Assembly (NCBI GenBank): GCA_947450695.1
Contig: CANFWV010000001.1
Coordinates: forward strand, 92,138-156,137
From: Comamonadaceae bacterium
GTDB taxonomy: Bacteria > Pseudomonadota > Gammaproteobacteria > Burkholderiales > Burkholderiaceae_C
Direction: 5' to 3'
Length of the DNA: 64,000 nucleotides
The notes under the pieces were generated by a model. That model saw only the letters and a program-made list of their open reading frames with translations. It was not told where the DNA came from and did no database searches. Below, piece by piece: positions 44,115-53,459 of this stretch. How positions within the stretch are numbered: position 1 is the first letter of the stretch; every line of letters begins with the position of its first letter. A program made the position numbers and the translations under genes.

Positions 44115-45308
44115 TCAACAAGCCTTACCGAGCCGGGCAATGCCCTCTTCAATTTTCGCAACATCGGCAGTAGCAAAGCTAAACCGCAGTGTTGACATGT
44201 CAGGGTCAGCCGCATAAAACGGCGCGCCGGGCACAAACGCCACGCCTTGCGCAATGGCATTTTTGGCGAACTCAGCCGCGTCCTTGGTTTTGCCGTTGGC
44301 ACCGGTGAGCCGTGCCCAAAAGAACAAACCACCCTCGGGTTGCGTGAACGCAATGGCATCGCCCAACTCTCGTTTCAAGCCCGCGCCCATGGCGGCTGCA
44401 CGCTCGGCGTACACCGTGCGCACCCGCGCCAAGGTGGCCGGCATGCGGCCCGCTTTGAGGTATTGCGCAGCCGTGGCTTGGGCGAAAGTACTGGTGTGTG
44501 CGTCACTGAACTGCTTGCACATGGTGGCTTTGGCCAGCAACTCGGCGGGCGCAATCATCCAGCCAACCCGCAAACCCGGGCTCAAGACCTTGCTCATGCT
44601 GCCGCAATACGCCAGCCACTCGCGGCTGCCGGGCACATCACGGCTGAGCGCCAACAAGCTGGGCGGCGGCACGTCGTGAAAATACAAGTCGCCGTAGGGG
44701 TCGTCTTCCACCACCAGCGTTTGGTACTTGACGGCAAGCTCCAAAACATGTTTGCGGCGCTCCAAATTGAGCAAGGCGCCACTCGGGTTTCCAAAGGTCG
44801 GGATCAGGTAGACAAACTTAGGTTTGTGTTCGGCGATCAGTTTTTCGAGGGCGTCGGTTTGCACGCCATACTCGTCGATCGGTGCGCTGATGATGTCGGC
44901 GCCGTACAGACGAAAGCACTGAATGGTGGCCAGAAAAGTCGGGCCTTCGACAATCACTTTGTCGCCTGGGTTGATCATGGTCTTGCCCAGCAAATCCAGC
45001 CCTTGTTGGCTGCCGGTGGTGACGATCATGCCGTCAGGTTCAACCGCAACGCCTTTGGCGGCCATGAAGGCGGCGAGTTGTTCGCGCAGTGGGTTGTAGC
45101 CCTCGGTCGCGCCGTACTGCAAGGCACCGCCGGCTTCCTCGGTCAAAGCCAGATTGACGGCCTCCTGAATCCCTTCAACGTCAAACATCGCGCTGTCCGG
45201 AAAACCACCGGCAAAGCTGATGATGCCGGGCTTGCCGAGCAGTTTGAAAAGCTCGCGAATGGCGGAAGTTTCGACGTTGTTCAGGCGGTCGGCAAATGGC
45301 AGCGGCAT
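44115..45308 (-). CDS. PLP-dependent class I/II aminotransferase (2-aminoadipate aminotransferase-like)
   Basis: This 397-residue fold type I aminotransferase resembles the MocR/LysN-type enzymes acting on aromatic, branched or 2-aminoadipate substrates. It has KPGIISFAGGFPDSAMFDVE, the cofactor-binding TTGSQQGLDLLGKTMINPGD, YLIPTFGNPSGALLNLERRK, EDDPYGDLYF and the PLP lysine in CGSMSKVLSPGLRVGWMIAP. RFSFATADVAKIEEGIARL ends the protein with the substrate-carboxylate arginine. It overlaps no other real gene; nth starts divergently about 90 nt away. The physiological substrate cannot be assigned. Confidence 0.88.
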   Translation of the reverse strand: MPLPFADRLNNVETSAIRELFKLLGKPGIISFAGGFPDSAMFDVEGIQEAVNLALTEEAGGALQYGATEGYNPLREQLAAFMAAKGVAVEPDGMIVTTGSQQGLDLLGKTMINPGDKVIVEGPTFLATIQCFRLYGADIISAPIDEYGVQTDALEKLIAEHKPKFVYLIPTFGNPSGALLNLERRKHVLELAVKYQTLVVEDDPYGDLYFHDVPPPSLLALSRDVPGSREWLAYCGSMSKVLSPGLRVGWMIAPAELLAKATMCKQFSDAHTSTFAQATAAQYLKAGRMPATLARVRTVYAERAAAMGAGLKRELGDAIAFTQPEGGLFFWARLTGANGKTKDAAEFAKNAIAQGVAFVPGAPFYAADPDMSTLRFSFATADVAKIEEGIARLGKAC

Positions 45309-45400
45309 GGGGCTCTCTCAGGGGGATGAAATTCACACAAGGGATAGATGTTAACGCCGTAGAGGCCTCGAGACAGTCAGCTAAGCCTAAACTGCTGAGC

Positions 45401-46063
45401 ATGAAATCTGCCGCCATCGCCTCATTTTTTGCCACGCTCAAAGCCGCCAACCCGCTGCCAGTGACCGAGCTCGAATACACCAGCGTCTTTGAATTGCTGG
45501 CAGCCGTGCTGCTGTCAGCCCAAGCTACCGACGTCAGCGTTAACAAAGCCACACGCAAATTGTTCCCAGTGGCCAACACGCCGCAAAAAATGCTGAATCT
45601 TGGGCTGCAAGGGCTTGAAAGTTACATCAAGACCATCGGCCTGTACCGCAGCAAGGCCAAGCACCTGCTGCAGACTTGCCAGATATTGGTAGAGCGCCAC
45701 GGCGGCCAAGTCCCGCGAACCCGCCAAGCGTTGCAGGCGCTGCCGGGCGTTGGTCGCAAGACGGCCAACGTGGTACTGAACTCAGCTTTTGGTGAAGCTG
45801 TGATGGCGGTCGACACGCATATTTTTAGGGTCAGTAACCGCACCGGTCTGGCCCCCGGCAAAAATGTCGATGAGGTCGAGGCGGGTTTGATGAAACGCAT
45901 ACCGCCCGAGTATTTGGTGGACGCTCACCATTGGCTGATATTGCACGGGCGCTATATTTGCCAAGCACGCACACCGCAGTGCTGGCAATGCGGCGTCAGC
46001 CAGTTTTGCGACTTCAAGCCAAAGACGCTAGAGCCGGGGATGTCGGGGACGTCGGGGCGCTGA
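45401..46063 (+). CDS. nth: Endonuclease III
   Basis: Nth is a base-excision DNA glycosylase and AP lyase for oxidised pyrimidines. It has VFELLAAVLLSAQATDVSVN, the helix-hairpin-helix QALPGVGRKTANVVLNSAFG with the catalytic lysine, and VDTHIFRVSNRTGLA with the catalytic aspartate. The 4Fe-4S site has C-x6-C-x2-C-x5-C spacing (CQARTPQCWQCGVSQFC). I start at the ATG at 45401 (MKSAAIASFFATLKAANPLP), giving 220 residues. The frame is open from 45296, but that extension shows no similarity. Confidence 0.93.
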   Translation: MKSAAIASFFATLKAANPLPVTELEYTSVFELLAAVLLSAQATDVSVNKATRKLFPVANTPQKMLNLGLQGLESYIKTIGLYRSKAKHLLQTCQILVERHGGQVPRTRQALQALPGVGRKTANVVLNSAFGEAVMAVDTHIFRVSNRTGLAPGKNVDEVEAGLMKRIPPEYLVDAHHWLILHGRYICQARTPQCWQCGVSQFCDFKPKTLEPGMSGTSGR

Positions 46064-46069
46064 AAGAGA

Positions 46070-47563
46070 TCAGGGCCGGTCCAGCAACGCATCCAACACC
46101 CCTGACTCAAAGTGCTTTTCCGCATAGTCGGCCAGTCCGTCAAAGACGCTGTCCAGCGTCGGTGCCTTGTGGCCAAACAGCGCCTGCATTACCGCGCTGT
46201 CTTCAAACATGCCGTGCAAATACAAGCCCAGCACATTGCCTGCTACATTTTGCCAAGCGAGATCGTCAGCCATCACGGGCTGCGCAAGGTTACCGGCAGC
46301 GGCCATGGCGCTGTGCGGCGCGGTTTTGCCGTGGTGAATTTCGTAGCCTTGCATGGCCACACCTGAGAGCGCGGCCCAAGGCCCATGCAATTGCGTGAAG
46401 CTGGCCTGCCGACGCCGCACGGTTTTGATTTCGTCGAACAGCGTGACCACGGGCAACAAGCCAAGGCCGGGGCCATTGCCGTCAATGCCATGCAGGTCAA
46501 TCAGCGCTTCACCGAGCATTTGCAGGCCACCACAGATACCCAGCAGCGCCCGGCCTTGCGCCGCATGTTGCGCCACGGCGTGGTCTAAGCCTTGCCTGCG
46601 CAGCCAGGCGAGGTCACTGCTGGTGTGCTTGGAGCCGGGCAAGATCACCCAGTCAGCGTCCAGAAGATCAGCGGGACTGCGCGCCCATGTCAGGCGCACA
46701 CTGGGGATGTTTTTGAGTGGCTGAAATTCATCCAAATTGCTGATGCGCGGATACGCCACCACGGAAATTCGCACACCATTGGTGGCGTCATGACCGGTGC
46801 TTGGCCCGGCTGTTAACCCCGTCACAGCGCGATCAAACATGCCATCTTCTTCCGGCAGACCGTGTTGCCACCACATCGGCAAGGTCGCTACAGTAGGCAC
46901 GCCCGTGAGCGCTTGCAGCATCTCCGGGCCCGGCGCGAGCAAGGCAGCATCGCCCCTGAATTTGTTCAGCACGAAGCCGCGTATCAGCGCGCGTTCCTCG
47001 GGCGCAAGCAAGGCCCAAGTGCCGTAGAGGTGCGCAAAAGCGCCGCCCCGGTCGATGTCCGTGACGATCAAGCAGGCCGCCTGCGCATGCAAGGCCACGC
47101 GCATGTTGACGATGTCACAGCTGCGCAAATTGATCTCAGCCGGTGAACCCGCACCTTCGATCACCACCACGTCGTGGTCTTCGCGCAGCGCGTCGAGCGC
47201 TTGCACCACGGTGGGCCATAGCAACTCGCTGCGAGTGCGCCAGTCGGTGCGGGAGAGTTCGGCGCTCACTTGGCCCAGCAAGATGACTTGGCTGCGTGTG
47301 TCGTTCTCAGGTTTTAGCAGCACCGGGTTCATGCGCACATCGGGCACGGCCCGGGCTGCCAGCGCTTGAAAATACTGGGCGCTGCCGATTTCAGAACCCT
47401 GCGACGGCCCGTCCACCACGCGGGCGTTGTTGCTCATATTCTGCGCTTTGAAAGGCGCGACCTTGAACCCCTGACGGGCGTAGTAGCGGCACAGCGCCGT
47501 CGTCAGCCAGCTCTTGCCAGCGCCACTGCTGGTACCCAGCACCATGATGCATTTAGCTGTCAT
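46070..47563 (-). CDS. cobQ: Cobyric acid synthase CobQ
   Basis: CobQ amidates four carboxyl groups of adenosylcobyrinate diamide using glutamine and ATP. I start at the ATG at 47563, giving 497 residues (MTAKCIMVLGTSSGAGKSWL); the longer open frame overlaps btuD and looks non-coding. Motifs are the P-loop-like GTSSGAGKSW, PFKAQNMSNNARVV and EGAGSPAEINLRSCDIVNMR. The C-terminal glutaminase domain has the nucleophile in GRALLGICGGLQMLGEAL and the His in GLYLHGMFED. It is the only corrin-ring modifying gene in the window and lies 7 nt downstream of btuD. Confidence 0.93.
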   Translation of the reverse strand: MTAKCIMVLGTSSGAGKSWLTTALCRYYARQGFKVAPFKAQNMSNNARVVDGPSQGSEIGSAQYFQALAARAVPDVRMNPVLLKPENDTRSQVILLGQVSAELSRTDWRTRSELLWPTVVQALDALREDHDVVVIEGAGSPAEINLRSCDIVNMRVALHAQAACLIVTDIDRGGAFAHLYGTWALLAPEERALIRGFVLNKFRGDAALLAPGPEMLQALTGVPTVATLPMWWQHGLPEEDGMFDRAVTGLTAGPSTGHDATNGVRISVVAYPRISNLDEFQPLKNIPSVRLTWARSPADLLDADWVILPGSKHTSSDLAWLRRQGLDHAVAQHAAQGRALLGICGGLQMLGEALIDLHGIDGNGPGLGLLPVVTLFDEIKTVRRRQASFTQLHGPWAALSGVAMQGYEIHHGKTAPHSAMAAAGNLAQPVMADDLAWQNVAGNVLGLYLHGMFEDSAVMQALFGHKAPTLDSVFDGLADYAEKHFESGVLDALLDRP

Positions 47564-47570
47564 GGCCGCC

Positions 47571-48344
47571 TCATAGTCGGGGCACCGCCAACCACTGGCC
47601 AGCGAGTTGAAAAATAGCAATCCGACATTCAAACACCTGCTCCAGCGCGCTGTGGGTCGCCGCGTCATGGCAAGCGCCCTGATGCACCACACGCCCTTGT
47701 TGCATGACCAGCATGTCGTCCGCCTGCAAAGCCAAAGACAGCTCATGCAACACACTGACCACGGTTTTGCCTTCGGCCACCAGAGCGCGCACCAACAACA
47801 ACCAGTCGGCTTGGTGTGGCGGGTCTAAGTTGGCCAGCGGTTCATCCATCAACAGCACCTGCGCCTCAACAGCCAAAGCCCGCGCGAGTAGCACCCGCTG
47901 CCGCTCACCCGCCGACAACTGGCCGACCAACCGATGCCGCCAGTCCCAAGCCTGCGTCGAACCCAAGGCGCGCGCCACCGCCGCATGGTCAGCAGCGGAT
48001 GGCCCAGCCAGCCAAGGCTGGTGCGGCAAGCGGCCAAGCATGACGAGGTCATAGACCGGCAAGTCGTCGGCCGAGCTTTCGCCCTGCCCCAGCCACGCCA
48101 TTTGTTGCGCCCGCTCACGGCCGCTGTAAGACAGCATGGGCCGATTCAATAAATCTACTTCGCCGCTGTGCGACAACAAGCCAGCTAACACCCTGAGCAA
48201 GGTTGATTTACCGGCGCCGTTGGGCCCGACCACGCTGGTCCAGCATCCAGCGCGCAGCCCCAAGGAAACGTCATGCAACACGGCCACGCCGCCCAGCGAC
48301 GCGCCCAGATGGCGGGCTTGCAAAGCCAAATCAGATTTGTTCAT
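47571..48344 (-). CDS. btuD: Cobalamin/iron-siderophore ABC transporter ATPase (BtuD-like)
   Basis: This ATPase subunit energises the B12 importer. The ABC motifs are VVGPNGAGKSTLLRVLAGLL (Walker A), the Q-loop region, LVGQLSAGERQRVLLARALA (signature) and VLLMDEPLANLDPPHQADWL (Walker B). The ATG at 48344 overlaps the btuC stop in ATGA. Family members also serve siderophores; the riboswitch and the linked B12-binding genes support cobalamin. Confidence 0.9.
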   Translation of the reverse strand: MNKSDLALQARHLGASLGGVAVLHDVSLGLRAGCWTSVVGPNGAGKSTLLRVLAGLLSHSGEVDLLNRPMLSYSGRERAQQMAWLGQGESSADDLPVYDLVMLGRLPHQPWLAGPSAADHAAVARALGSTQAWDWRHRLVGQLSAGERQRVLLARALAVEAQVLLMDEPLANLDPPHQADWLLLVRALVAEGKTVVSVLHELSLALQADDMLVMQQGRVVHQGACHDAATHSALEQVFECRIAIFQLAGQWLAVPRL

Positions 48345-49357
48345 GAGCGTGGAGCCGTCACGCCTTGGCGGTGCATCAACCACAGCAAATAAGCGCCGCC
48401 CAAGACCGCCGTCAAGACGCCCACCGGCAACTCACGCGGCGCCAAGACCGAACGCGCCAACAAATCTGCAGCCAGCAGCAAAACAGCGCCTGTCAAACTG
48501 GCAAGCCCGATCAATCGGCCCGGTGTGGTCTTGACCAAGGAGCGCACCAAATGCGGCGCAGCCAAACCTACAAAAGCAATCAAGCCGGTCTGCGCCACTG
48601 CGGTGCCAGTGGCCAGCGCCAGCACGCCAATGAGCGCGGCACGCAAAGCCGGTAAAGGCAGGCCCAGACTTTGCGCCGTGGTTTCACCCAAGGCCAGACC
48701 GTCCAGCACCGGGCTCATGACCCACGCCGCCACCAGTGTGAACAGCGCCACCGCCGCCATCAGCGCGCACGCTGGCCAAGCCACAAAGCTGGTGCTGCCG
48801 AGCATGAAAGATTGCATCGCCTGCATGATGCCGGGCGACAGCAACAAGGCCAGTGACGTTAACGCGCCCAACACCACGCCCACCACCACGCCGGCCAGCA
48901 ACAGCCGCAGCGTGTGCTGCACGCCTTGCGCAAGCAGCAGCGTCAACAACACCGCCAGCACCGCACCGGTAAAAGCCGCACCTGCCAAGCCCAGCCGCGC
49001 CAGCCATTCAGTGGCCAGTGGTGAAACGCCCAAGAGCGCCATGGCCAAAGCCACCCCCAGCGAAGCGCCCGAGGCACTGCCCAGCAAATAAGGATCCGCC
49101 AAGGGATTGCGAAACAAGCCTTGCGCCACCGCACCGGCCAGCCCAAGCAAAGCGCCCGCCAACCAAGCCCCCACGCTGCGCGGCAAGCGAATGTCCCAAA
49201 CGATCTGCCACGCTTGAGGATCATGTCGCATGTCGGCCAGACTCTCCAGCCCGGTACTGCCCACGCTCATGCCCAGCAGCAACAGCACAGCACTCGCCAG
49301 CAACAACACCAAGGCCAACATGCGGCCCTGATGCGGCGGGTGTCCGGTCGACATCAT
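48341..49357 (-). CDS. btuC: Cobalamin ABC transporter permease (BtuC-like, FecCD family)
   Basis: This 338-residue inner-membrane permease of the FecCD family has about ten membrane segments. Typical stretches are IVWDIRLPRSVGAWLAGALL, GLAGAVAQGLFRNPLADPYL, LGSASGASLGVALAMALLG and GLAAPHLVRSLVKTTPGRLI. DLLARSVLAPRELPVGVLTA is the C-terminal coupling region. The start overlaps the btuF stop by 4 nt (ATGA). Substrate assignment rests on the operon context. Confidence 0.9.
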   Translation of the reverse strand: MMSTGHPPHQGRMLALVLLLASAVLLLLGMSVGSTGLESLADMRHDPQAWQIVWDIRLPRSVGAWLAGALLGLAGAVAQGLFRNPLADPYLLGSASGASLGVALAMALLGVSPLATEWLARLGLAGAAFTGAVLAVLLTLLLAQGVQHTLRLLLAGVVVGVVLGALTSLALLLSPGIMQAMQSFMLGSTSFVAWPACALMAAVALFTLVAAWVMSPVLDGLALGETTAQSLGLPLPALRAALIGVLALATGTAVAQTGLIAFVGLAAPHLVRSLVKTTPGRLIGLASLTGAVLLLAADLLARSVLAPRELPVGVLTAVLGGAYLLWLMHRQGVTAPRS

Positions 49358-50253
49358 TTGCTTATTCCGATGGCTTGCATTTTTTCATTCAGGCAGCGCG
49401 CGATCAAACTGGCGGCCTCTGCCAAGCGCGGGCCTGCCCGCACCAGCACATCGGCCTGCTCGGGGCTCAGCACGCAAACGCGTTGTTCTCGCACCGCCCG
49501 CATGCTGGCCCAACCGGGGTACAGCACCAAGCCCTGCACACTGCTACCGCCGACGATGATGACATCCGGATCAGCCCGCACCACAAACTCAGGGTTGAGT
49601 TGCGGGAAAGGCCCCAACGCGCCCGGCACGCTGTTACGCGCACCCAGTCGTGTGAGGGTTTCGCCAATGAAGGAAGACTCGCTCGCCGCGTAAGGGCCAC
49701 GGCCGACCTCAACATACACCCGGGCTTGGCGTGCTGGTGCGCTCAGGCTCTTGGCCACCGTATTCAGGCTGTTGTCCATGCGCTGCCACAAGCGCGCAGC
49801 GTGGTCATCGGGCAGGCCTAACACCACGCCGAGTGTGTGTAAAACACGCCGCAAGTCGGCATGTGTTTTAGATTCCAGCGCCAGCACCTTGATGCCCAAC
49901 GACTGCAGTCGCAAACTTGCGCGAGACGAACTCGCCAACAACACCAAGTCAGGCTTGAGCGCGACGATGGCCTCAATACTCGGCTCCAGCCCGTTGCCCA
50001 CCACAGGCAATTGCCGAACTTGGGCCGGGTAGTTCGAGTACTCGTCCACACCCACCAGCCGCTGGCATTGGTCCAGCGCGCAAACACTCTCGGTCAGCGA
50101 CGGCAACAAACTGACGATGCGCTGCGGCGGCTGCGCCAGCGTGAGGGCCATGCCCCGGTCATCGAACACCTGCAGCGCGAGTGCGGGGAAAACGACCGCG
50201 CCAAAAGCGAACAGCCAAAAACAGACAAACACAAGCCGGCTGCGCTCACGCAT
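49354..50253 (-). CDS. btuF: Periplasmic cobalamin-binding protein (BtuF-like)
   Basis: This is the exported binding protein of the B12 importer. I start at the ATG at 50253 (MRERSRLVFVCFWLFAFGAV), which gives a clear signal peptide ending near ALAL. Motifs are RIVSLLPSLTESVCALDQCQ, RLVGVDEYSNYPAQVRQLPV, IVALKPDLVLLASSSRASL and YVEVGRGPYAASESSFIGET. The ATG overlaps the end of the upstream binding-protein gene by 8 nt. The 'SLLPSLTE' start of the domain is typical of BtuF. Confidence 0.9.
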   Translation of the reverse strand: MRERSRLVFVCFWLFAFGAVVFPALALQVFDDRGMALTLAQPPQRIVSLLPSLTESVCALDQCQRLVGVDEYSNYPAQVRQLPVVGNGLEPSIEAIVALKPDLVLLASSSRASLRLQSLGIKVLALESKTHADLRRVLHTLGVVLGLPDDHAARLWQRMDNSLNTVAKSLSAPARQARVYVEVGRGPYAASESSFIGETLTRLGARNSVPGALGPFPQLNPEFVVRADPDVIIVGGSSVQGLVLYPGWASMRAVREQRVCVLSPEQADVLVRAGPRLAEAASLIARCLNEKMQAIGISK

Positions 50254-51061
50254 GCTCAGCACCCCAGGCCATGATGAGACGGTGCAACTGCTCAACACCA
50301 TCGGTCAATGCCGCCGGCCCGGGTTGCAAAATATCGGCCGATTTGATCTCAAAAATCTGCCCTGTTTTCACCGCATTCACCTCGCCCCAACCCGGGCGCG
50401 CCAACACATGCGCTGGCCTGAATCGCCTACCGCACCAAGACCCGATGACGATGTCCGGTTGCCGTGCCACGATGTCTGCACCGTCAGCAATGATGCGGCC
50501 CTTGCCCATCGGTTCACGCGCCAGTTCAGGAAAACAATCGTCACCACCGGCGATGCCGATCAGCTCCGAAACCCAGGCAATCGCGCTGATGTGCGGGTCG
50601 TACCATTCTTCAAAATAAACGCGCGGACGCCGCGGCAGCGTTGCCGCGACTTGCGCGATGTCGGTCAGCCGCTGCTGCATGACCTTGATGAGGGCCAGCC
50701 CTTTGTCAGCCTGCCCAACCATCGCCGCCAGCTGAAACATCATCGAAAAAATTTCTGCCACGCTACGCTGATTGAAAATCGTGACCTGCACACCCGCCCG
50801 AATCAGTTGCGCCGCAATGTCAGCCTGCAGATCAGAAAAACCAATCACGCAGTCCGGCTTGAGCGCCACGATCTTGTCGATCTTGGCACTCAAAAAAGCA
50901 CTCACCTTGGGCTTGTCAACACGCGCTTGTGGCGGCCGCACGGTGTAGCCGGAAATCCCCACAATGCGCCGTTCCTCCCCCACCAGATAAAGCCACTCGG
51001 TGGGCTCTTCTGTGAGGCAGACGATGCGTTGGGGGCCTAAGTGGCCAAGCGAATTAGACAT
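50246..51061 (-). CDS. Cobalamin-binding-type protein without signal peptide
   Basis: This 271-residue protein belongs to the same periplasmic-binding fold as BtuF (COG0614). It has RIVCLTEEPTEWLYLVGEER, RIVGISGYTVRPPQAR, KIDKIVALKPDCVIGFSDLQ and VYFEEWYDPHISAIAWVSEL. It has no signal peptide: the N-terminus MSNSLGHLGPQRIVCL is directly followed by the first strand of the domain. It may bind corrinoid in the cytoplasm, for example to hand it to CobQ, or another start may exist that I do not see. It lies between btuB and btuF in the B12 operon. Confidence 0.82.
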   Translation of the reverse strand: MSNSLGHLGPQRIVCLTEEPTEWLYLVGEERRIVGISGYTVRPPQARVDKPKVSAFLSAKIDKIVALKPDCVIGFSDLQADIAAQLIRAGVQVTIFNQRSVAEIFSMMFQLAAMVGQADKGLALIKVMQQRLTDIAQVAATLPRRPRVYFEEWYDPHISAIAWVSELIGIAGGDDCFPELAREPMGKGRIIADGADIVARQPDIVIGSWCGRRFRPAHVLARPGWGEVNAVKTGQIFEIKSADILQPGPAALTDGVEQLHRLIMAWGAEHA

Positions 51062-51096
51062 AGCTAGCGATATTAATGCGCTTGGCCAACGACGGC

Positions 51097-53055
51097 TTAA
51101 AACGCTACCCGCACGCCAGCGGTCACAGCACGACCCAACTCAGGATAAATATAAGTTGTTTGAGCACTTGAATCGCAGCCAAAGGCTTGGGTGTAATACT
51201 TGTGATTGATCAGATTCGTGGCTCCCACAAAAACCTCGGATTTAGACCAGCGATAGGCGTAGCGGACGTTCGCAGTTGCGGAGGCTGGCATGCTGCAAAC
51301 GTTGGCCATGTCTGGGTGCTGCGAGCCGACCCAATTCACGCCGCCAGTTACAAAGTGCTTTTCCGCTGGCATCCATTCGGTTTGCAGTGACAGCGTGCGC
51401 CGCGGTGTCAGGGGAACCAGCGAACCGGCATATTGTCCTGAGACAAAAGTCGACTTGCGAAGCGCCGCATTGACTCGAAACTTAAGATTTTTTGCATAGG
51501 CGTAAGTGCCATCAAGTTCAAGGCCTGTACGCAGTGTTGGATCAAAATTTACATTAGCCCCGAAAAACGTTCCGTACGGATCAGCCGCAGTCGGGTTAAA
51601 ACCAATTTCATGGGTCAACGCACTTCGATAAAAGCGAGCATCTACTTTGACAGCGCCCGCAGCGTAGGTGGAGCCTAACTCTGCATCCTTTGAGCGCTGA
51701 GGCAGCAAGACTGCACCTGGCGACAAGTATGCAAACTCATCAACGTTGGCGAGGCGGTAGCTGTCGCCAATGCGTCCATACACCGAAATTTTTTCATTCA
51801 GAGGCTGCCGCAGACCGAGTTCCCAAGCATTCTGACGATCAGTTAAACCTGTCGTAGCGGAACTGATTTGTTTGTTGATTTGTTCAGTTCGCGCCCCAAA
51901 AGTCAACAAGGTCTTGGTCGCTACCAGGGTCAATTCATCCCTAAAGTACAAAGCCCGTGATGACTGCGTTGCTGCTGACGGTCCAGAGTAACTAACCAGA
52001 ACATCGCGCGACCAACTCGCGTAATCACTACCCAGCACCAAACGGTTCGTGAACTCAGCCAGTTTTTGAGTATTGACGGCTCGAAGTCCAAGCGTGTTGG
52101 CGTGAATGTCGTAGTTGTAGTCACCCGAACCAGCAAAGAAGCTGCGAATCGTCTTGTCACGGCTTCCGGCGTTGGCAACCAACTGCCAGTCGCCTAACTC
52201 AGCCTCTGCAAAAAAACCTGTCTTCGAATTGGAAATACGCGCATTGTCAAACGGTGTTGCCGCTTTTTGTGGAGTCAACGCGTATTCCGACGCCGAGAGT
52301 GAACCGGGCAAGCCGGTGTTCAGATCATCGTTAGATTGACTCGCCCCCACACGCAGCCATTCATTACTCCACTGAGCGACTGTTGACAAGGCATTGGAAC
52401 GCGAATGAAAATTGTCGCGGTTGTTGTCCGTCGTACGGTTCATAGCGTTCACATCTAAGGAAAAACCACCGCTGGCTAAAGTCGCATTAGCCCGTCCTTC
52501 TCGCAAACCATAACTACCCGCCGCGGCATAAATCGACGCGTCATTTTGACGGGCCACGCCCTTACCGCTCTTGGTGGTGATGATGATCACCCCGCCTGTG
52601 GCGCCCTCGCCGTACAGCACCGCACCGCTGCCGCGAATCACTTCAATCTGGGTAACCGACTCGATCGGAATTCCCGCCAATCGGGTCCCTCCCGTGTCTG
52701 CCTCGCTGATGCGGATGCCGTCAACAACGACCACTTGGTTACTGTCCGACGTAATCCCAAAGCCACGCAAGTCAAGCGCATAGTCTCCGCCGCCAAACGA
52801 ATCCTGTCTGCCGGGAACACCCAGCAAACGCATGATGGCCTCGTTCACCGTCGTGGCACCTGAATGCTGAATGTCTTCTGCCGTGATGACGCTGGTTCCG
52901 AAAGGTTGAGCATCGCGCGGGCCGGCAACACGACTGCCTGTGACCAGGGTTTCGGGGAGTGTTTTGATGGCAAGATTTTGTCCACTGGCCACAAAAGCAG
53001 CAGGCAACGACAAGGCAAGCACGGCAATGCGCGCGGGCAATAGTTTAAATTTCAT
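51097..53055 (-). CDS. btuB: TonB-dependent outer-membrane receptor, BtuB-like
   Basis: This 652-residue receptor imports cobalamin across the outer membrane. It has a signal peptide (MKFKLLPARIAVLALSLPAA), a TonB-box-like region (TLPETLVTGSRVAG) and a plug domain with IQHSGATTVNEAIMRLLGVP and VLYGEGATGGVIIITTKSGK. A 22-strand barrel follows, ending in AVTAGVRVAF with a terminal phenylalanine. I use the ATG at 53055; a TTG at 53064 is less likely. The 5' leader contains a cobalamin riboswitch, which supports B12 as the ligand. Confidence 0.92.
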   Translation of the reverse strand: MKFKLLPARIAVLALSLPAAFVASGQNLAIKTLPETLVTGSRVAGPRDAQPFGTSVITAEDIQHSGATTVNEAIMRLLGVPGRQDSFGGGDYALDLRGFGITSDSNQVVVVDGIRISEADTGGTRLAGIPIESVTQIEVIRGSGAVLYGEGATGGVIIITTKSGKGVARQNDASIYAAAGSYGLREGRANATLASGGFSLDVNAMNRTTDNNRDNFHSRSNALSTVAQWSNEWLRVGASQSNDDLNTGLPGSLSASEYALTPQKAATPFDNARISNSKTGFFAEAELGDWQLVANAGSRDKTIRSFFAGSGDYNYDIHANTLGLRAVNTQKLAEFTNRLVLGSDYASWSRDVLVSYSGPSAATQSSRALYFRDELTLVATKTLLTFGARTEQINKQISSATTGLTDRQNAWELGLRQPLNEKISVYGRIGDSYRLANVDEFAYLSPGAVLLPQRSKDAELGSTYAAGAVKVDARFYRSALTHEIGFNPTAADPYGTFFGANVNFDPTLRTGLELDGTYAYAKNLKFRVNAALRKSTFVSGQYAGSLVPLTPRRTLSLQTEWMPAEKHFVTGGVNWVGSQHPDMANVCSMPASATANVRYAYRWSKSEVFVGATNLINHKYYTQAFGCDSSAQTTYIYPELGRAVTAGVRVAF

Positions 53056-53149
53056 GAAACACAATCAACAACAAAGGCCCTCACCGGCTTCCCCGCCAGT
53101 GCATGAGCGTTACGAACGCACGCCCTCAAAAAAAAGGACGCAAGCTCAC

Positions 53150-53408
53150 CTTGTTGGCCGGTATCCGGGCTGACGAAGCGACCTTCATCGCCTTCCCAAG
53201 CACTTGTTCAAGGCGCTCAGTGGCTACTGATGAAAGCGGAATACAGTTCCAAGCGATGAGCTCAAAACGCATTCGTTCGTTTTACCGTTGCGGGGGCAGC
53301 GCAGGTTAGAAGACTTGGCGCCTGCACACCATGACGGTGTACTTGACCTCAACTCCCTCCTGCTTCCCGTTGAACTGCGGCATGTGAACCACACCGCGAG
53401 CACCAACA
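53150..53408 (-). promoter_or_regulatory. Cobalamin riboswitch in the btuB leader
   Basis: Read on the minus strand, the leader contains the B12-box sequence CTGCGCTGCCCCCGCAACGG (53286-53305). It is followed by GCCACTGAGCGC (53214-53225), TTGGGAAGGCGATGAAGG and CAGCCCGGATACCGGCC (53157-53173), in the order and spacing of cobalamin riboswitches. A likely -10 box TAGAAT lies at 53420-53415, placing the transcript start near 53408. The leader is about 350 nt long, and CACTGGCGGGGAAGCCGGTG near the start codon can fold into a hairpin that might control access to the ribosome. The 5' border is approximate. Confidence 0.93.
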
Positions 53409-53459
53409 ACAAACATTCTAAGTGCCGAAAGTTCCTGAAACCCTACAATTAGAGCTTCT

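Noticed and set aside
44247..45329. A 360-codon plus-strand open frame opposite the aminotransferase gene
   Set aside because: Antisense shadow of a conserved enzyme with all its motifs intact.
47564..47755. Upstream extension of cobQ by 64 codons
   Set aside because: It lies within btuD and is rich in Cys, Trp and Arg, as expected of a shifted frame; CobQ proteins start at the MTAKCIMVLGTSS segment.
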